In this document: positions 1 through 9,900 of the stretch, in pieces
Layout of the letters: the number at the start of each line of letters is the position of its first letter
Position numbering within the stretch: the first letter of the stretch is position 1
Source: Bacteroides sp.
GTDB lineage: Bacteria > Bacteroidota > Bacteroidia > Bacteroidales > Bacteroidaceae
Assembly (NCBI GenBank): GCA_019416685.1
Contig: DXWV01000097.1
Location: forward strand, 1 to 51,587
Reading direction: 5' to 3'
DNA: 51,587 nucleotides
Made by a program: the position numbers and the translations under genes
Notes under the pieces: model-generated
Seen by the model: the letters and a program-made list of their open reading frames with translations, nothing else
Databases searched by the model: none
What the model was told of the DNA's origin: nothing

Positions 1-222
1 TTTAGATGTACATGTAAAGCAGTACGACATGTGCATGTGGAACAGTACGACATGTACATCTCATGCAGCTTTACATGTACATGTAAAACAACGCTGCACA
101 CTGGGGAAAAGAGTGTTCCTTTCTGAGAAAGACAAAGCACAACACCGGGCAAGGGTAACGGTGCTCTCTATGGGTACTTCCACTACCGAAAAGATAGGGC
201 CATAATCTTCGTTACTGTATGG
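1..222 (+). repeat. Left copy of flanking inverted repeat, rich in ACATGT palindromes
   Basis: This segment matches the reverse complement of 51186-51407 along its whole length without gaps. I count about 19 mismatches in 222 positions. Inside it are a perfect 18-bp palindrome at 70-87 (TTTACATGTACATGTAAA) and a near-palindrome at 1-18, separated by ACATG-rich spacers. The element probably continues left of the window, because the right copy extends beyond the matching point. No transposase or long open frame is present. It could be a non-coding MITE-like repeat or a protein-binding array; the function is unknown. Confidence 0.85.
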
Positions 223-352
223 TTATACGCCAATTCTTATCTCGAACTCACATTAATCTACCTTTAATTCTTCACTTACAATAAGTTGGTTTAAATACGA
301 TTGACAAGGGATCTGTTGCATAATTCAGGTAGATAGATGAGGAACTATGTAT

Positions 353-402
353 ATATAAAAAGAATGAGAGACAATCGTCATACGATGCCGTCTCTCATTC
401 TT
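353..402 (-). terminator. Rho-independent terminator of the 2466-461 transcription unit
   Basis: A perfect 13-bp stem is formed by 360-372 (AAGAATGAGAGAC) and 390-402. The loop contains a further small ATCGT/ACGAT pairing. Read on the minus strand, the stem is followed by TTTTTATATATA. It lies about 60 bases past the stop codon of the last gene of the three-gene exported-protein unit. Confidence 0.85.
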
Positions 403-460
403 GCAAGTAATTATGTAACTGTTGTTTACCTCTTTTTGGGGTGAGAGGCAATCACGGAAA

Positions 461-1075
461 TTAATCCTTTTTCTTTTTCAATTTAGCTTTTTTGATAAGG
501 AACTTGGCCAATTCTCTTCCTGCTTTTGCATATGTCTCCTGAACACGGTAACCTGAGGTGAAATCGGTACCCCAGAAGTTATTGGCAGAAGCATTTCGTA
601 TTTTGATAGAAGCTACTTGTTCGTTTGTATCGATCTTTTTTACTTTACAACTCAGGTCTACAGATGCATTCTGGCGCATGATGCCTACATTCCATCCCGG
701 TTCGGTGAAATCCGTATTGATCTCAATTAGGTAATTGGCACCTTCTGCAGCAGAAACAACTCCCGCTTCACCCATATACTTGTCAAACAGTTCCAGAAAT
801 TTAGGCTCAAAACGCTCTTTACGATCATTGTACCAGGCTTCCTTCCATTCATCTCCCTTCCCGCTCTCCTTTTCGTTGTACTCGGTCACTTTCTTATTGA
901 CATATTCACTTTCGGTCATTTTACCTACCAACATTTCATTATATGAGAAGGAAAATTGTAATGCCGTCTGATCTTTTATAAAATCAGTGGAACCGGAGGT
1001 TATTACAATACTTTGTGCATAAGAGGCCACTATAATACAATTAAGTAATAGTAGTGCCGTGATTTTCTTTGTCAT
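461..1075 (-). CDS. Exported protein of unknown function
   Basis: A 204-residue protein with a clear signal peptide (MTKKITALLLLNCIIVASYAQ, cut after AQ). I chose the ATG at 1075, because the longer frame begins at a TTG inside the upstream gene. The mature part is polar and mixed charged, with an acidic and lysine-rich stretch around residues 55-85 and a very lysine-rich end. No lipobox and no further membrane segment are visible, so it is probably periplasmic or surface exposed. It is the last gene of a three-gene unit (2466-461) in which all products are exported. I do not recognise the family. The unit sits just downstream of the polyene operon but appears to have its own promoter and terminator, so a role in the polyene pathway is only a possibility. 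Confidence 0.75.
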   Translation of the reverse strand: MTKKITALLLLNCIIVASYAQSIVITSGSTDFIKDQTALQFSFSYNEMLVGKMTESEYVNKKVTEYNEKESGKGDEWKEAWYNDRKERFEPKFLELFDKYMGEAGVVSAAEGANYLIEINTDFTEPGWNVGIMRQNASVDLSCKVKKIDTNEQVASIKIRNASANNFWGTDFTSGYRVQETYAKAGRELAKFLIKKAKLKKKKD

Positions 1076-1091
1076 AATCTTGATAATGAGG

Positions 1092-1868
1092 TTAGAATTC
1101 AAATCCTAATTTAAAGCCAAAACCATTCATGGCTTCGTGTTCGCTGTAATAATAATAGTTGCCATAATTGGCATAACCGTAGCCGTAATACTCATGTTCT
1201 GCTCCCTGGCATGTATATTCTAACCGGAGATTGATAGCCGATTTTTTAGCAACTGCAAAACGGACACCAATAGCCATCGATAAATAAACGCCTTCTATAT
1301 CACCTGCTGCATATCCCAGTTTAAAATCACCGAATGGAGTAATCTTCTTATTTATGAAATTTGCTCTGAAATTGGCAAAGACTGGAACGGCATATAAATC
1401 CGCATCCGTATAGTAATCTAAAGCTACACCACCACCTACAAAGAAATAGTTGTTGAACTGATAACCATGTGTGGTCGATACTTCAAACCGATTCATATTG
1501 TCATAATAGTAATCGTCAAGATCAAAGGTATATCCGGCATCTACAAATCCTTTGTATCCCTTTAATGTTCTCCGGGCTTCTCTTCTGGTTTCTCTTACGG
1601 CTTCTCTTCCGCCTTTGTAAAAGTAGGTGGAAGGGGCAACCGTTGTAGTCTCCTCTTTCGTTATTTTCTCTACTTCAGATATTTTATATACAAAGATACT
1701 TCCATCGGCTGTTTTTATCTTCAGCGATTCATTGGGCACTTGCTCTATGATAACTCCTTTGATCATGCTGCCGTTTTTCAGGTAGACTACTTCGGTATAA
1801 ATAGTTTGTGCACTGCTGTATAGGATAAAACCAAACAGCATGATAAGGCAAAATAATACTTTTTTCAT
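1092..1868 (-). CDS. Outer-membrane beta-barrel-like protein
   Basis: A 258-residue protein with a signal peptide (residues 1-20, ending SSAQ). Residues 22-70 form a small domain of the type seen in many Bacteroidetes exported proteins (YLKNGSMIKGVI, then an IKTADGSIFVY strand pair). A basic arginine-rich linker lies at about residues 85-105. The rest alternates short strands rich in Tyr, Phe and Gly and ends in GFKLGFEF, a C-terminal Phe typical of outer-membrane barrels. The predicted barrel is small (8-10 strands). It lies between two other exported-protein genes with gaps of 16 and 28 bases, so the three are co-transcribed. No enzymatic function is visible; pore, sensor or structural roles are all possible. 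Confidence 0.75.
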   Translation of the reverse strand: MKKVLFCLIMLFGFILYSSAQTIYTEVVYLKNGSMIKGVIIEQVPNESLKIKTADGSIFVYKISEVEKITKEETTTVAPSTYFYKGGREAVRETRREARRTLKGYKGFVDAGYTFDLDDYYYDNMNRFEVSTTHGYQFNNYFFVGGGVALDYYTDADLYAVPVFANFRANFINKKITPFGDFKLGYAAGDIEGVYLSMAIGVRFAVAKKSAINLRLEYTCQGAEHEYYGYGYANYGNYYYYSEHEAMNGFGFKLGFEF

Positions 1869-1896
1869 GTTTGTTTCTTTTGATTAAATTGTATGT

Positions 1897-2466
1897 TTAG
1901 AGTCTTTTTAATACCTGGTAAATAGAACCTGCCCAGAAATTACGCAGACCGAACCCTCTGGCTTTACCATTTGCAGGGGTCGATTCTATTATTTCTTTTG
2001 TATCGGCATTAAAGAATACTATTTGGTAAGAGCCGTTATTGGTAGCTTTATTCAGCAATTTGGCTATGATGACCATTCCTACACCGGGTTCTTTTTCTAT
2101 TGGCAGTGCTTGTACGGCGTGGGCTATCTGCTGATCGTCCAGGGTGTAATTTTGGTTAGTGGTTCTCAATTCATTAGGTTTGATTTTGTTATTCACTTCG
2201 TTCACAGCATCAAGAGATATTTCAGTAACGCTGATTCCCAGAAATTTCTCAAGATTATATTTCTTTGCTTCAGTGATAAACAACAAATTGATTCCGTCGA
2301 AAGCTATTTTAAACTCTCCCGGAGTTTCGGCAGCACCATACACTTTGGCCATAGAATAATCTATGCCGTAGAACTTGACAGAGGTAGTCGTATCCAAAGA
2401 TTTGTAGCTCTGTGCAAAACATGCCAGATTGGCGATAAGAAACAAGGATAGAATAATTTTTCTCAT
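1897..2466 (-). CDS. Exported protein of unknown function
   Basis: A 189-residue protein with a signal peptide (MRKIILSLFLIANLACFAQ). The signal region contains a Cys, but the cleavage site CFAQ-SYKS looks like signal peptidase I, so it is probably soluble in the periplasm. The mature part reads as a mixed alpha/beta domain. A conserved-looking end (RGFGLRNFWAGSIYQVLKRL) suggests an amphipathic C-terminal helix. It is the first gene of the three-gene unit, and a good promoter lies 30-60 bases upstream. I do not recognise the family. Confidence 0.75.
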   Translation of the reverse strand: MRKIILSLFLIANLACFAQSYKSLDTTTSVKFYGIDYSMAKVYGAAETPGEFKIAFDGINLLFITEAKKYNLEKFLGISVTEISLDAVNEVNNKIKPNELRTTNQNYTLDDQQIAHAVQALPIEKEPGVGMVIIAKLLNKATNNGSYQIVFFNADTKEIIESTPANGKARGFGLRNFWAGSIYQVLKRL

Positions 2467-2496
2467 ACTGTTTAAGTTTTATGTGAAATATTGCAC

Positions 2497-2526
2497 CAAA
2501 AGTAAGAACTATTTATCGTAAATCAA
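2497..2526 (-). promoter_or_regulatory. Bacteroidetes-type promoter for the 2466-461 unit
   Basis: Read on the minus strand, TACTTTTG (2504-2497) fits the -7 consensus TAnnTTTG. A TTG at 2526-2524 lies 19 bp upstream as the -33 element. It overlaps the end of the ligase gene. It implies that the three exported-protein genes can be transcribed separately from the polyene operon. Confidence 0.6.
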
Positions 2527-3808
2527 TGAATTTTATCGTTTTTCTGCTCATTGGGGGCATTTGTATCTTGGCAATATATTCTGCTGCCTCAAAGTTTATA
2601 TTCGGAGCAACCCGTACTTTAGAGCGGAACATATCTTTGATTTCTTTGGCAAAAGCCTCGCTTCGTACCTCACTGCCTATCCGTATCAGTATTTCATCTG
2701 TTCCCAGTTCGTTGGTATAAACCTCTACAATGTAGTTCCTAACCTGAGGAATATTGTCCAGAATATCAAATAGTGCAGGCGGATAAAGGGTAGTCCCTTT
2801 GTATTTAATCATTTGTCCTTTGCGACCCAATACAGAACTCAGGCGGATGGTATTGCGTCCGCAGGCACAAGGTTCGTTATGGTGATAACAGATATCTCCG
2901 GTCTTGAAGCGGAGGAGTGGCATACCTTTTACTCCCAGGGTGGTGATGGTTACTTCTCCGGCTTCTCCCTCTTTTACAGGATGGTTATTGTCATCCAAAA
3001 ATTCTACGATGATCAGTTCGGGTTGAAGGTGTCCGCCCTGAAATTCTTTACATTCAGTGAATGACGATTGCATCTCGGTAGAAGCATAGGTGGAATAGAG
3101 TTGTAGACCGGGCCATTTATCATGTATTCGTTGTCCGAGGGTGTTCAGTTTAAAGTCCGGTGTACGTAATGCCTCACCAATACAAACACATTTGCTCATG
3201 GAGCATTTGTTGTGGTCAATATGATTTTTCTCAGCAAACTCAATAAGTTTGATAAGAAAAGAGGGAACTACCATGCCACAGGTCGGGTGGATGCGGTTGA
3301 TGGTATCCCATTGCAGTTCGGGTATTCCATTGCCTACACGGGCTACACCCATGCCGAGTTCGCGTGCTCCCATGTAATAGGCCAGCCCCGCCATGAAACG
3401 GCGGTCGATGGTAGTCATTAGTTGCAGCACATCCTGACGGGTGCAATCGGTGGTTGTAAAAGAAAGATATTCGTTGTATGCCAACCGATCCAGATCATCG
3501 GAGGTTAAAACGAAGGTGACCGGATCTCCCAACGTACCGGAGGTGGTGACGTAGTCGATCACTTCGTCGCGGCTGACACAGATAAAATCGTCATTATGCA
3601 ATTGCAGGTCTGTTTTTGTGGTAACAGGAATCTTCTGCAAGTCTTCAATCTTTTTGATACGGTTGGTGTCGATGCCGTGTTCGCGAAACATAGATTGGTA
3701 GAATCTGGAATATGCCTGCAGATAGGCCAGTGTTTCGGCCAGTCTGGCTTCCTGATACAATTTAATCTCTGCGGGAGAACGAAACTGAATTTCGGGATTC
3801 TTTTCCAT
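2513..3808 (-). CDS. PaaK-like acyl-adenylate ligase (starter-acid activation)
   Basis: A 431-residue AMP-forming ligase of the phenylacetate-CoA ligase type. Visible core motifs are the phosphate-binding loop TSGTLGDP (about 91-98), the YASTE motif near residue 240, and RFKTGD near residue 300. A compact C-terminal lid region follows GRKGQMIKYKGTTLYP. A cysteine pair (CACG) after the GD motif is typical of PaaK relatives. In aryl polyene and flexirubin loci, such a ligase activates the aromatic acid and loads it on an acyl carrier protein. With a tyrosine ammonia-lyase in the same operon, the likely substrate is 4-coumarate; this is inference. It is the last gene of the operon, one base downstream of the C45 gene. 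The role corresponds to ApeH of the E. coli pathway. Confidence 0.85.
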   Translation of the reverse strand: MEKNPEIQFRSPAEIKLYQEARLAETLAYLQAYSRFYQSMFREHGIDTNRIKKIEDLQKIPVTTKTDLQLHNDDFICVSRDEVIDYVTTSGTLGDPVTFVLTSDDLDRLAYNEYLSFTTTDCTRQDVLQLMTTIDRRFMAGLAYYMGARELGMGVARVGNGIPELQWDTINRIHPTCGMVVPSFLIKLIEFAEKNHIDHNKCSMSKCVCIGEALRTPDFKLNTLGQRIHDKWPGLQLYSTYASTEMQSSFTECKEFQGGHLQPELIIVEFLDDNNHPVKEGEAGEVTITTLGVKGMPLLRFKTGDICYHHNEPCACGRNTIRLSSVLGRKGQMIKYKGTTLYPPALFDILDNIPQVRNYIVEVYTNELGTDEILIRIGSEVRSEAFAKEIKDMFRSKVRVAPNINFEAAEYIAKIQMPPMSRKTIKFIDLR

Positions 3809-3809
3809 C

Positions 3810-5480
3810 TTATAATTGTTTTTGGATTTTAGTTTGAATGCGCTCTTTCTCTCCTTGCTTTGGAATAGGTTTGGTTAATGCCTTTTTCCAGTAAGTTATG
3901 GCTTTCTGTGTCTCTCCGATAGCGTGGTAATAGTCTCCCAGAACTTCGTAGACGTAGTATAGTGATGGATTCGAAGCTTCATACGACTGTAATACAGCTT
4001 CTTCCACTACCTCTTTTCGGGCTGTTTTCTTCCGGACGACAGGAGTGAGGCTTTTATAAGTCTGTAACTGTCCGAAGGCAACTTCATGGAGGAACGGGGC
4101 TTCAGGGATAGTCAATTCCTGAGTAATAATCTCTCGATGAAAATCGGTACTGTCATTGAATATCTTATTAAGATCATACGCAACGTATTTACCGCATTGC
4201 CAGGGAGAGGTGGATACCCACATCAGTCGTTTCTGAGGCTGGAAGATGACGGAGTGGTGAGCAATAAGTTGGTTGATAGCCATTTCATTCCCCATTCCTA
4301 ATTCGGTATTTCCTATCCCTTTTTGATTGCGCAGGATAGAAGCGGCCTTCTGTGGATTGATGGGAAGATTCTCCTGCAACAACTCTTCCAACCGTGCAAA
4401 GCGATAAGGACTGTCGGAAGTAGCTATGTTTTCAAGGTTTCGTTTGTCCTGACTGAATATATCCGACTGATAGTGATTGGTACAGATTATTTGCTTGTTG
4501 CCATTACCATTAAACAAGGCTATCTTTTCAGGAGACTTCTCTATAATGGCAGCTCTGCCATCTTTTGCCGAACCGATCAGGATAGACTCTGATACGAATG
4601 TTTTCCGTTTCTGTGCGATGGTATATGCTTCTTCGATCGTGGAAGCATATTGAAGGATTTCTCTTGTGAGAATGGATATCGGCGTGGCTGAACCGATTGG
4701 CATATCCGATTTAGCGGCATTAATGGTTACAGTCAGTCCGGTTTCATTCATACCTGATAGTACACCGATCATTCCGGGCCAGCCCACTGAAGCAAATTTA
4801 TATCCCTTTTCGGGTTGATAAAAAGAAACCAGCTTGTTATGGGCAAACTTATCTCCTACGTAGAAGTCAAAGTTGCGTCCGATTATAAGTGCCGAGTCTG
4901 CGCTATTCTTCCCCCAACTGGCAAAAGAGCTACATCCTACCAGCATATAGTCCTGCATGGCATGCCCCAGGTCATGGGCCGAATGATAATTCAGTTGGCG
5001 CTCGTAAGGTGTACCAATGAAATCGTATTCGTGTGTACAGCTCAGTGAGATGCCATATATTTCGTCTCTGTATTCTTCCGTTACATTTTTTCCCAGATTC
5101 CGGTTGAAGAGTACAATGAAGAAACGCAGGAATTTCAGATAGCTTTCCGAAGGGATGATCTCTTTGATTTGATCAACGAATACCTTTTCCTGATAATAAA
5201 GTAGATCAGGCGATAGTTTGCCGATTGCTTCTCCGCGTTCAAAGGCATTGCCACTGGTTTTCAATTCCCACAGACCGCTGGTGCTGTGTCGCAGGTAGCT
5301 GTTGCCGTATTGCCGCAGGCTGTCTTGCTTTATCACTTCTCTACCGGCAGATGAACTATATTGGGGTGTCAGCATATCTGCCGAGCAATATAGATAGCTG
5401 ATATAACCTACTACTATTGTAAAAAACAGGAGTATGGCGAGAGCCGTATACTTCAAAATTTGTCGTGTTCTCTTATGCAT
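3810..5480 (-). CDS. Membrane-anchored C45-family Ntn acyltransferase/amidase with TPR-like tail
   Basis: About 556 residues from the ATG at 5480, which overlaps the upstream gene by 8 bases; the longer frame starts with GTG well inside that gene. An N-terminal membrane anchor (about 10-30) is followed by a periplasmic region. VGCSSFASWG holds Gly182-Cys183, the expected autoprocessing site and nucleophile of the C45 acyl-CoA:6-aminopenicillanate acyltransferase family. RNFDFY and the TINAAK region follow. The last ~70 residues (YYVYEVLGDYYHAIGETQKA) look like a TPR repeat. Family members form or break amide bonds, so this enzyme could join or release an acyl group at the periplasmic face. 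Its place between the FAD enzyme and the ligase argues for a role in the polyene pathway. The substrate is unknown. Confidence 0.8.
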   Translation of the reverse strand: MHKRTRQILKYTALAILLFFTIVVGYISYLYCSADMLTPQYSSSAGREVIKQDSLRQYGNSYLRHSTSGLWELKTSGNAFERGEAIGKLSPDLLYYQEKVFVDQIKEIIPSESYLKFLRFFIVLFNRNLGKNVTEEYRDEIYGISLSCTHEYDFIGTPYERQLNYHSAHDLGHAMQDYMLVGCSSFASWGKNSADSALIIGRNFDFYVGDKFAHNKLVSFYQPEKGYKFASVGWPGMIGVLSGMNETGLTVTINAAKSDMPIGSATPISILTREILQYASTIEEAYTIAQKRKTFVSESILIGSAKDGRAAIIEKSPEKIALFNGNGNKQIICTNHYQSDIFSQDKRNLENIATSDSPYRFARLEELLQENLPINPQKAASILRNQKGIGNTELGMGNEMAINQLIAHHSVIFQPQKRLMWVSTSPWQCGKYVAYDLNKIFNDSTDFHREIITQELTIPEAPFLHEVAFGQLQTYKSLTPVVRKKTARKEVVEEAVLQSYEASNPSLYYVYEVLGDYYHAIGETQKAITYWKKALTKPIPKQGEKERIQTKIQKQL

Positions 5481-6963
5481 TGCCCACTTTTTTTGCCAGA
5501 TACTCTTGTCCCAGAAATTCGGCACAAGTAATCATAGCGGTTAATGTAACTCCCAGTGCACCATGTACATTCAGATTCTGTCCGGTCAGAAAGAGATTTT
5601 TCAATTTGGTATGTGTTGATACAAATCCTATCTGTGGACATTTATAAGGTTTAATGATACCATATGCAGAACCATTAACGGTTCTTGTATAATCTCGATA
5701 ACTGAGTGGGGTAGTACTGTATGTTGTTTCAATGGCATCTCCGAAGTCAATTCCATGTTTCCGGATGAACTCCAGAATCTGTAGGGCTTTCTCCTGTTTG
5801 AACAGTCTATAAGTTTCTCCCCGTTGTCCCGGAAGGGTATCTTTCCAGTCACTTAGTTCGTCTATGTACATGGGAGTCAGGATAGAAATGACATCCGCAT
5901 ACGCTTCGTTTGTCGATGAGGCTTGCATGGAAATCATACAGTTTGTAACATGTCCGGGATAGTTTTTTCTGTCATACCATACATCATTGTGTCCGTGCAG
6001 ATAGAGGTTGTGGTTTTGGTAGGCATAACTTCCCGGTTTCATTATCAGATAGAGCGTGAAGATGCCATATGTATTTTCGAGCGAGTTAATCCGGGAGATA
6101 TAAGCATTCTTGATAGAACGGCTTTTGTCCAACAGAGTCAGAGTCTGTTGAGGGTGTATATTAGAGATGACATAATCGGATTCTATTCTTTCCTCTCCGT
6201 TAATTTCAACTCCTTGTACCTTCTCGTTTTCTACAATAATGCGGGTTACTTCACTTTGTTTCAATACTGTACCCCCGTTGGCGCGAATTACGTTGATCAG
6301 TTCAAGGCTGACTTGCATACTGCCATCTACAAAACGGTAGGCACCTTCAATATAGGAGTTATTGATCATGGCATGCTGATAGAATGTAGATGCCTCTTTT
6401 AATCCGCCATAAAGTAATGCCGAGCCAGCCAATACGTTTTGTAAATCCCGGTTCTGAACAATTTCACCGATAGTTCCTGCCGCCGACATTCCAAAGTATT
6501 TCATTCCCTCTACAGCGATGATACCCTTTTTCAGATGATCTACACTGATGAGATCGCCTACTTCCTGCAACAGGTTTACATATCGTTGCAGATTTTCTCG
6601 CTCATGAGGGAATGCTCGTCTGAGTGTTTCCACAAAAAGAGCGTTCCCCATTGCGTAATCATAAATATGGTCTTTATAGTAAATCCGATCAAAGGCTTTC
6701 TCGTCCAGCCGGCGTACTTTTAGTTTATTCATGATTCCAAAGTACCGGAAATACTGATTCATGATCTGTCCATCATCCAGACTTCCTACATAATGAATAC
6801 CGGTATCCAGCAGATGTCCTTTTCGTTGATAGGTCTGAAAACATCCGCCAAACTGTTCATTCTTTTCGAGTACGCAGACATTGTACCCTTCTTTGCTCAG
6901 GATGGCACCGCATTCTAATCCACCCAAACCGCTACCGATAATGATGATATCATATTTGCTCAT
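5473..6963 (-). CDS. FAD-dependent phytoene-desaturase / retinol-saturase-like oxidoreductase
   Basis: A 496-residue flavoprotein with a Rossmann FAD site at the extreme N-terminus (IIIGSGLGGLECG, residues 7-19) and the downstream VLEKNEQFGGCF acidic strand. The CrtI-like C-terminal FAD signature reads GQNLNVHGALGVTLTA. It resembles the retinol saturase branch more than true carotenoid desaturases. No carotenoid genes are nearby. In this operon the conjugated substrate is more likely the aryl polyene chain or its ACP- or lipid-bound form, which it might isomerise, saturate or oxidise. The start overlaps the stop of the transporter gene by 4 bases, so translation is probably coupled. Confidence 0.8.
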   Translation of the reverse strand: MSKYDIIIIGSGLGGLECGAILSKEGYNVCVLEKNEQFGGCFQTYQRKGHLLDTGIHYVGSLDDGQIMNQYFRYFGIMNKLKVRRLDEKAFDRIYYKDHIYDYAMGNALFVETLRRAFPHERENLQRYVNLLQEVGDLISVDHLKKGIIAVEGMKYFGMSAAGTIGEIVQNRDLQNVLAGSALLYGGLKEASTFYQHAMINNSYIEGAYRFVDGSMQVSLELINVIRANGGTVLKQSEVTRIIVENEKVQGVEINGEERIESDYVISNIHPQQTLTLLDKSRSIKNAYISRINSLENTYGIFTLYLIMKPGSYAYQNHNLYLHGHNDVWYDRKNYPGHVTNCMISMQASSTNEAYADVISILTPMYIDELSDWKDTLPGQRGETYRLFKQEKALQILEFIRKHGIDFGDAIETTYSTTPLSYRDYTRTVNGSAYGIIKPYKCPQIGFVSTHTKLKNLFLTGQNLNVHGALGVTLTAMITCAEFLGQEYLAKKVGNA

Positions 6964-9900
6964 GTCCGATCCGCTTTTCTGAATACATAAATGGTATTCG
7001 ATGTGTATTTATCATTTTGTATGGTTTCTATCTCCATACCACACTCTTTGGCTATACCGCTGATTTGAGTAGCAGAGGTAAAACACAACTCCTCTTTCGT
7101 TTTATTAAAACTGATAATACGGGTTGATAAAAGTTCGGTGAAGCGGGTCAACCAGTGTTTTTGGGTATTGGAAGCATCACCGTCGCGAACAATTATCATG
7201 CCGCCGGCACGAAGGAGTCCGGCACATTTCACCAGTAATTCATGCTGATGTTCATAGCTCATATAGTGCAGCATATCATTCAGAATGAAAACATCACTTT
7301 CGGGTAAAGGACTTTTCAGAGCATCACCGTGCTCAAACCGGAGCCGGTCATTGCAAAGCCAGCCATGTTGTGCCACTGCTATTTTGTCCTCATCATAGTC
7401 AATTCCTAGTATCTTCCGCTTTTCCGATACCATTGACAACATATAGCATAAAGGTCCGAAACCACAACCGATGTCAGTGATTTGCCCTTTCTTCGGGATG
7501 AGTTTGTCGAATAGCGTGTAATTCTTTTCCATCCGGACTTTAATGCGGATGTACCATTCCTCTACAGGACCTTTATAGATGTAATTCTGAATCAGTGCTT
7601 CGTAGAATGCAGGATTATCCGGAGTGTTTTTGCCCTGGCAGATGCATGTATATTCTTGTCTCATAAAGGTGGAGATGCGTTTGGTACGTTCCTGGTAGGT
7701 GATACCGAAGGAAGAATCTCTGTATGGGATGCGTGGCATTATTTTTGCCAGTAGTATTCCTTTACGTATGTTGAAGGGCTGAGCTTTGGCTATAATTTTT
7801 CCGTTACCATAGAGAATTATCGGGAGAATATCCAGCTGTAATGCTTCTGCCAAATAGAAAGCACCTTTGTGAAAACGTTTCATTACTCCGTTGTAAGTGC
7901 GTGTGCCTTCCGGGAATATAACAATGGAATATCCCTCTTCCACCTTTTTCCGCATACTTTCTACCACTTGCTCATATCCGTTACCTACATAATAAAAATC
8001 TACGTAACGAATGACTGCCCCGAAGAAAGGAGAGTTCCAGACCCAATGATTGGTAACCATCACCATTTTGGATGAGAGGGACAGCATCACAAGTATATCA
8101 ATAAAAGACTGGTGGTTAGCAATAATGATAGCTGGTTTACGGAATGTTTCACCGGAGGCATTGATATGCTCTTTCTTCACAAAAGTAGCTATTGCCAGTA
8201 TGCTTTTACAAGTGAGCTGTATCAGCCGGCAGACAAATGCCTGCTTGTGTGCTTTACGGACAGGGAGCAGATACATGAATGCAATCAGCACTCGCAAGAA
8301 GAGGCAACCCAGAAAGAAAAGCAGGAAAAGAGAGCCGGTGCGGAGCAGACCGATCATAGTATAGGGGGGTAATCCTTTGGATGCCGGTTTACTGATAAAG
8401 AATCCGAAGATAAGTGGCTGGATGGTGTAAGCCACCAATACCACTGCGATCATCCCCAAGATGGAAATGAATGAGATAGATTGCAGCGCCGGATGTTTGG
8501 CGAAGACCAGTGTTCCCATCCCCACTACTGTAGTGAAGGCAGAGAAAAAGATGGCTGTCTTGTGGGAGTTCAAAACCTTCTGTCCGGTCCGGTATTTGTT
8601 TTGCAATCCATCCATGATGAAGATACTGAAGTCATCACCAATGCCAAAGATAAAAGTGGACAGAATGATATTGATAATGTTGAACTGGATTCCCAATATC
8701 CCCATCAACCCCAGAATAATGACCCAACTGATCAGCATGGGAAGGAAGCTCATCAATGTCAGTTCAATGCGCCCATAGGAAATCCATAGCGCAAAGAAGA
8801 TAAGGAATGAGGATATGTAAAGGATAAGATAAAAGTCATCATTGATAGCCGATACCCATTTATTTGCAAAGTAAGCACGGTCAAAGATTACTACATCATT
8901 GTTGGTGCGAAACTGTTGATATACGGAATCTTTAGCTACATCACTGACGCGTACCTGTGTGATAAGCATGGAGATGGAATCTGCCGATACCATCCATTCG
9001 TTCATCAATCTGGCAGATGTTTCATTTGTATCAACTTGGTACTTTTGCTCTTCGAATGGTTGTTCAAGCCATTGGTAGAACGTATCGAATGTACCTTCTT
9101 TAAAGCCGAAAGATCGGGCGGCAGCCTGTATGTTTTCGCGGACAAACATTTTCTTTTCGGTGGTCCAGTAATCATTCCAACGTTGCAGACGTTTTTGCTG
9201 TTCACTTTGTGGAATAAGGAATTGTTCGGCAGAGGCATACTCCTTGATCAGTCCCTTTTGTTGCAATTCGGACAATTTCCGGTTGGTTTCGGAATAACTT
9301 TTTGTTGCACTATCCATATTTTGTCCTACACTAACAAAGAGTACTGTTTTCTCTTTACCGTCAAAAAGCTGCATCAGCTTCTCTTCAGATTTCCGGAGAT
9401 GTTCCGGTTCGTAATTCAGGCTCATCATGTCGTTATTAAATGTCACTCTTTGAGAAGTGAACAGACAAATGAGGGTGATTATCGTAATACCTCCTATCAG
9501 CCACCGGTTCTTTTCAAAAGGATATGCGTTGATCTTTTCAATGAAACGTAGTACGACTCCCTGCTTAACATCTGCCTGCCCTTTCAGAAAATGGGGAAGC
9601 CAGGTGAGACAAAACAGGGTGGTTCCGATAAGTGCCAGTGAAGCAAATAGTCCAAAATCACGAAGGAGGTCGGAACTGGTAAAAATAAGTCCGAAAAATG
9701 CACCGATAGTTGTGAAACTACCTACAGTGAGCGGATAGGCCAATTCCTTTATCAGTTGTTGGACGGTTGAGACGTGGTTTTGATGCGCCAGCATATGAAT
9801 GGAGTAGCTTAGGGCTATTCCCATTACGGCAGATCCGGCTCCTACGGCTATTGCCGAAATATTTCCTTTTATGAAGTAGATAAGGAACAGAGCGAATAAT

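Noticed and set aside
1..90. ACATGT repeats looking like a short CRISPR array
   Set aside because: Units are palindromic, not spaced by unique sequence of constant length, and no cas genes are near.
3212..3446. Open frames opposite or within the ligase gene
   Set aside because: They lie entirely in another frame of a well-supported gene and show no family features.
7869..9551. Several plus-strand frames opposite the MMPL fusion gene
   Set aside because: All are shadows of the fusion gene, without motifs or promoters.
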